10,083 nt of DNA from Planctomycetota bacterium (GTDB taxonomy: Bacteria > Planctomycetota > Phycisphaerae > Sedimentisphaerales > SM23-30), in contig JAKQBU010000603.1 of assembly GCA_029573975.1 (NCBI GenBank), positions 1 to 10,083 of the forward strand, written 5' to 3'. The position numbers and the translations under genes were made by a program. The notes below the pieces were generated by a model that made no database searches, was not told the origin of the DNA, and was given only the letters and a program-made list of their open reading frames with translations. This document shows positions 8,931 to 10,083 of this stretch, one piece after another. The first letter of the stretch is position 1; each line of letters begins with the position of its first letter.

Positions 8931-9152
8931 CTAATTTTTTTCTATTGGCTTTTCATCGAGAATTACTTTTTTTGCTTCACTGCCGTTGCAGTACCAGAGT
9001 TCCCCGTCTTTGATAACATAAGCACTAACATGTGCCGATTGCCCTCCCTCGGGAATTGGTGAAGTAACAACAGGATAGATTTGGATTGTCGAACATCCGC
9101 CGGTGACTATAAAAGTTAACATTACTAAGAATAGTACAATTTTGCTTCTCAT
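8931..9152 (-). CDS. Small predicted lipoprotein
   Basis: 73 residues, not recognised. The N-terminus MRSKIVLFLVMLTFIVTGGC is a lipoprotein signal peptide: a basic start, a hydrophobic core and a lipobox ending at Cys 20, with Ser following. Under the E. coli +2 rule Ser would favour outer-membrane sorting. The mature 54 residues have a short beta-rich stretch (AYVIKDGELWYCNGSEAKKVIL) and a charged end. The start has GAGGAG eight bases upstream and a strong promoter just before that. The gene is much more AT-rich (about 42% GC by hand count) than its neighbours and lacks their marked C-over-G bias on the plus strand, so it may be a recent arrival. It converges with the rhomboid gene across 35 bases. 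It is short, but signal peptide, RBS and promoter together make it credible. Confidence 0.75.
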   Translation of the reverse strand: MRSKIVLFLVMLTFIVTGGCSTIQIYPVVTSPIPEGGQSAHVSAYVIKDGELWYCNGSEAKKVILDEKPIEKN

Positions 9153-9160
9153 GACATCAA

Positions 9161-9166
9161 CTCCTC
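9161..9166 (-). promoter_or_regulatory. Ribosome binding site of the small lipoprotein gene
   Basis: GAGGAG on the minus strand, eight bases before the ATG at 9152. It is the best SD in the window after that of acs and is a main reason to accept this short gene. Confidence 0.7.
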
Positions 9167-9179
9167 AAGTTATGTGATT

Positions 9180-9207
9180 TTTATAAAACAAAACTCTATA
9201 CTATCAA
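9180..9207 (-). promoter_or_regulatory. Sigma70-type promoter of the small lipoprotein gene
   Basis: On the minus strand TTGATA (9202-9207, five of six), a 16-base spacer and TATAAA (9180-9185, five of six). Initiation near 9173 leaves a leader of about 20 bases that holds the GAGGAG site. Confidence 0.65.
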
Positions 9208-9252
9208 ATTCTTACTTTTGCACAGATTGATTGGGGAAATTCGGAATCAAAT

Positions 9253-9280
9253 AAAAAAAAGCCTATTTCGACTGCCGGCA
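9253..9280 (-). terminator. Weak candidate terminator after the STN-like gene
   Basis: On the minus strand a small TGCCGGCA palindrome (9273-9280) is followed, twelve bases on, by a run of eight T (9253-9260). The stem is too short and too far from the T run for a textbook terminator, but it sits just after the TAA at 9306-9308. Confidence 0.25.
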
Positions 9281-9305
9281 TAATTTCAGGGGATCGCACG
9301 GTTAT

Positions 9306-9422
9306 TTATTTTGGGGTTTCTGTTTCGCTTTGCTGATACTGCCGGAGAAAATTCATAAAGCTTTTCATCCGCTCCCCGTACAAGTTCTGATAGGTTTCCA
9401 GCAGTCCCTCTTTTTCCAGATC
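9306..9422 (-). other. In-frame 38-codon continuation after the stop of the STN-like gene
   Basis: Directly after the TAA at 9423-9425, the same reading frame stays open for 38 codons to a TAA at 9306-9308. The peptide (DLEKEGLLETYQNLYGERMK and on, ending SETETPK) looks like real protein: amphipathic and helical, with codons like those upstream. It has no good start codon and SD of its own; ATGs at 9368 and 9356 are internal. It is most simply the former C-terminus of the upstream gene cut off by a nonsense change, or a tail reached by readthrough or lost through a sequencing error. Confidence 0.45.
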
Positions 9423-10083
9423 TTACTTGCGAATCATAAACATGGTTTCCAGACCCGTTCCCGGCAATACTTCGGTGATCGTGCAGATCACCGGATTGGT
9501 CGAGCCGGATCCGGTTTTTTGCACCGCGCTGAGGTTCCGCAAGTTATCGCTGGCGGAAATATGAATGCCCTCCCCGTCATAGGCATATCCCAGGCCCGTC
9601 ATCCCGCTCAGCGCCTCCAGCGCATCCCGGATGGAACCGGCCTGCATGACCAGCGTACTGTTGTCCCGCACCGGATTTGCCAGCAGGGCGATACAGCCCG
9701 GTTCAAAGCTGATGTGCATCGCCGCCTGATCGGCCAAATCCTGCAAAATCGCCTGCACCGGCTGGTTTTTGTATTGGATGGTGATCCGCCGGTCCAGCTT
9801 CCGTTCCATCAGCTCTTTCACCGGCAGAATACAAACATCCAAACCGCCTTGGCCGTCCGGATTCGACTGCACAAACCAGGTCGCCTCCCCCTGGCTGCTC
9901 CGCGCCAGACGCTTGCAGTACAAATCCAGCACTTTCCCGGCCGGCTGGGGGGTCGAACTCAGAATTTTCTCCGCGATATCCTTGTCCACCTCCTCCTTCC
10001 GCTGCCCCTGTTCCACCAGGCCCAGCGGCAGACCCGTAACCAGCCGGAGCTGCTTCATCAATTTTTTCTCACCGCTATCGACC
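9423..10083 (-). CDS. Secretin/TonB N-terminal (STN)-like domain protein, 5' end probably outside window
   Basis: The frame is open to the window edge, with 220 visible codons. TTG and ATG codons at 10061 and 10058 are possible starts, but the SD before them is poor and the sequence there does not look like a protein beginning, so the gene probably continues past the edge. Visible residues about 99-177 have an STN/secretin-N pattern: a strand (RRITIQYKNQ), a helix (AILQDLADQAA), a strand, a short-strand region (STLVMQAG), a second helix (IRDALEALSGMTGL) and a final strand (YAYDGEGIHIS). Such domains occur in secretins, TonB receptors and many planctomycete envelope proteins. No secretin barrel follows, so a pore-forming role is not supported. 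The frame ends at a TAA after MIRK, beyond which it reopens for 38 codons. Exact function unknown. Confidence 0.7.
   Translation of the reverse strand, partial: VDSGEKKLMKQLRLVTGLPLGLVEQGQRKEEVDKDIAEKILSSTPQPAGKVLDLYCKRLARSSQGEATWFVQSNPDGQGGLDVCILPVKELMERKLDRRITIQYKNQPVQAILQDLADQAAMHISFEPGCIALLANPVRDNSTLVMQAGSIRDALEALSGMTGLGYAYDGEGIHISASDNLRNLSAVQKTGSGSTNPVICTITEVLPGTGLETMFMIRK

Noticed and set aside
8896..8945. Terminator after the rhomboid gene (T run near 8934-8941)
   Set aside because: Only a three-base stem (CAT-TTCG-ATG) precedes it and not directly, and the T run lies within the convergent lipoprotein gene's end.
9423..10083. Outer-membrane secretin
   Set aside because: Only an STN-like region is visible. 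The frame stops soon after it and no secretin barrel signature is present.

Overview
The window looks like a piece of bacterial chromosome with housekeeping content. It is fairly GC-rich inside genes and AT-rich between them. Conserved proteins (a DnaE-type Pol III alpha with a PDIDVDICQNGR active-site block, an acetyl-CoA synthetase and a rhomboid protease with a soluble tail) and lineage-style proteins (a tandem SH3b envelope protein and a secretin/TonB N-terminal-like protein) suggest an anaerobic or heterotrophic planctomycete-like bacterium, perhaps Phycisphaerae. That placement is inference from protein style; no rRNA or other marker is present to prove it.

Layout. Positions 1-3384 (minus) hold dnaE, complete at its N-terminus and cut by the window edge near its C-terminus. 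A 474-base AT-rich divergent intergenic region follows, with candidate promoters for both flanking genes. acs runs from 3859 to 5814 (plus) and ends at a strong intrinsic terminator (5842-5876). That terminator sits between convergent genes and may serve both. From 7395 back to 5944 (minus) is an exported protein with two SH3b domains, a helical region and an OB-like C-terminus; it has a clear sigma70-type promoter and SD. A 327-base divergent region with several dyads, including two related GACG-N4-CGTC palindromes, separates it from a rhomboid intramembrane protease with a TPR-like tail (7723-8895, plus). Then come a small AT-rich lipoprotein gene (9152-8931, minus) with its own strong promoter, and a partial gene at the right edge (minus). 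The partial gene carries a secretin/TonB N-terminal-like region and has an in-frame TAA followed by 38 more open codons in the same frame.

The genes do not form one pathway or operon; each appears to be its own transcription unit. DnaE replicates DNA and Acs activates acetate. The SH3b protein, the rhomboid, the lipoprotein and the STN-like protein are all likely envelope-associated. I see no mobile element, CRISPR array, tRNA or rRNA, and no convincing multi-gene defence or biosynthetic system. The points most worth a second look are the paired dyads before the rhomboid gene, the interrupted STN-like gene, the SH3b-helical-OB protein, and the complete PHP metal-ligand set in DnaE.
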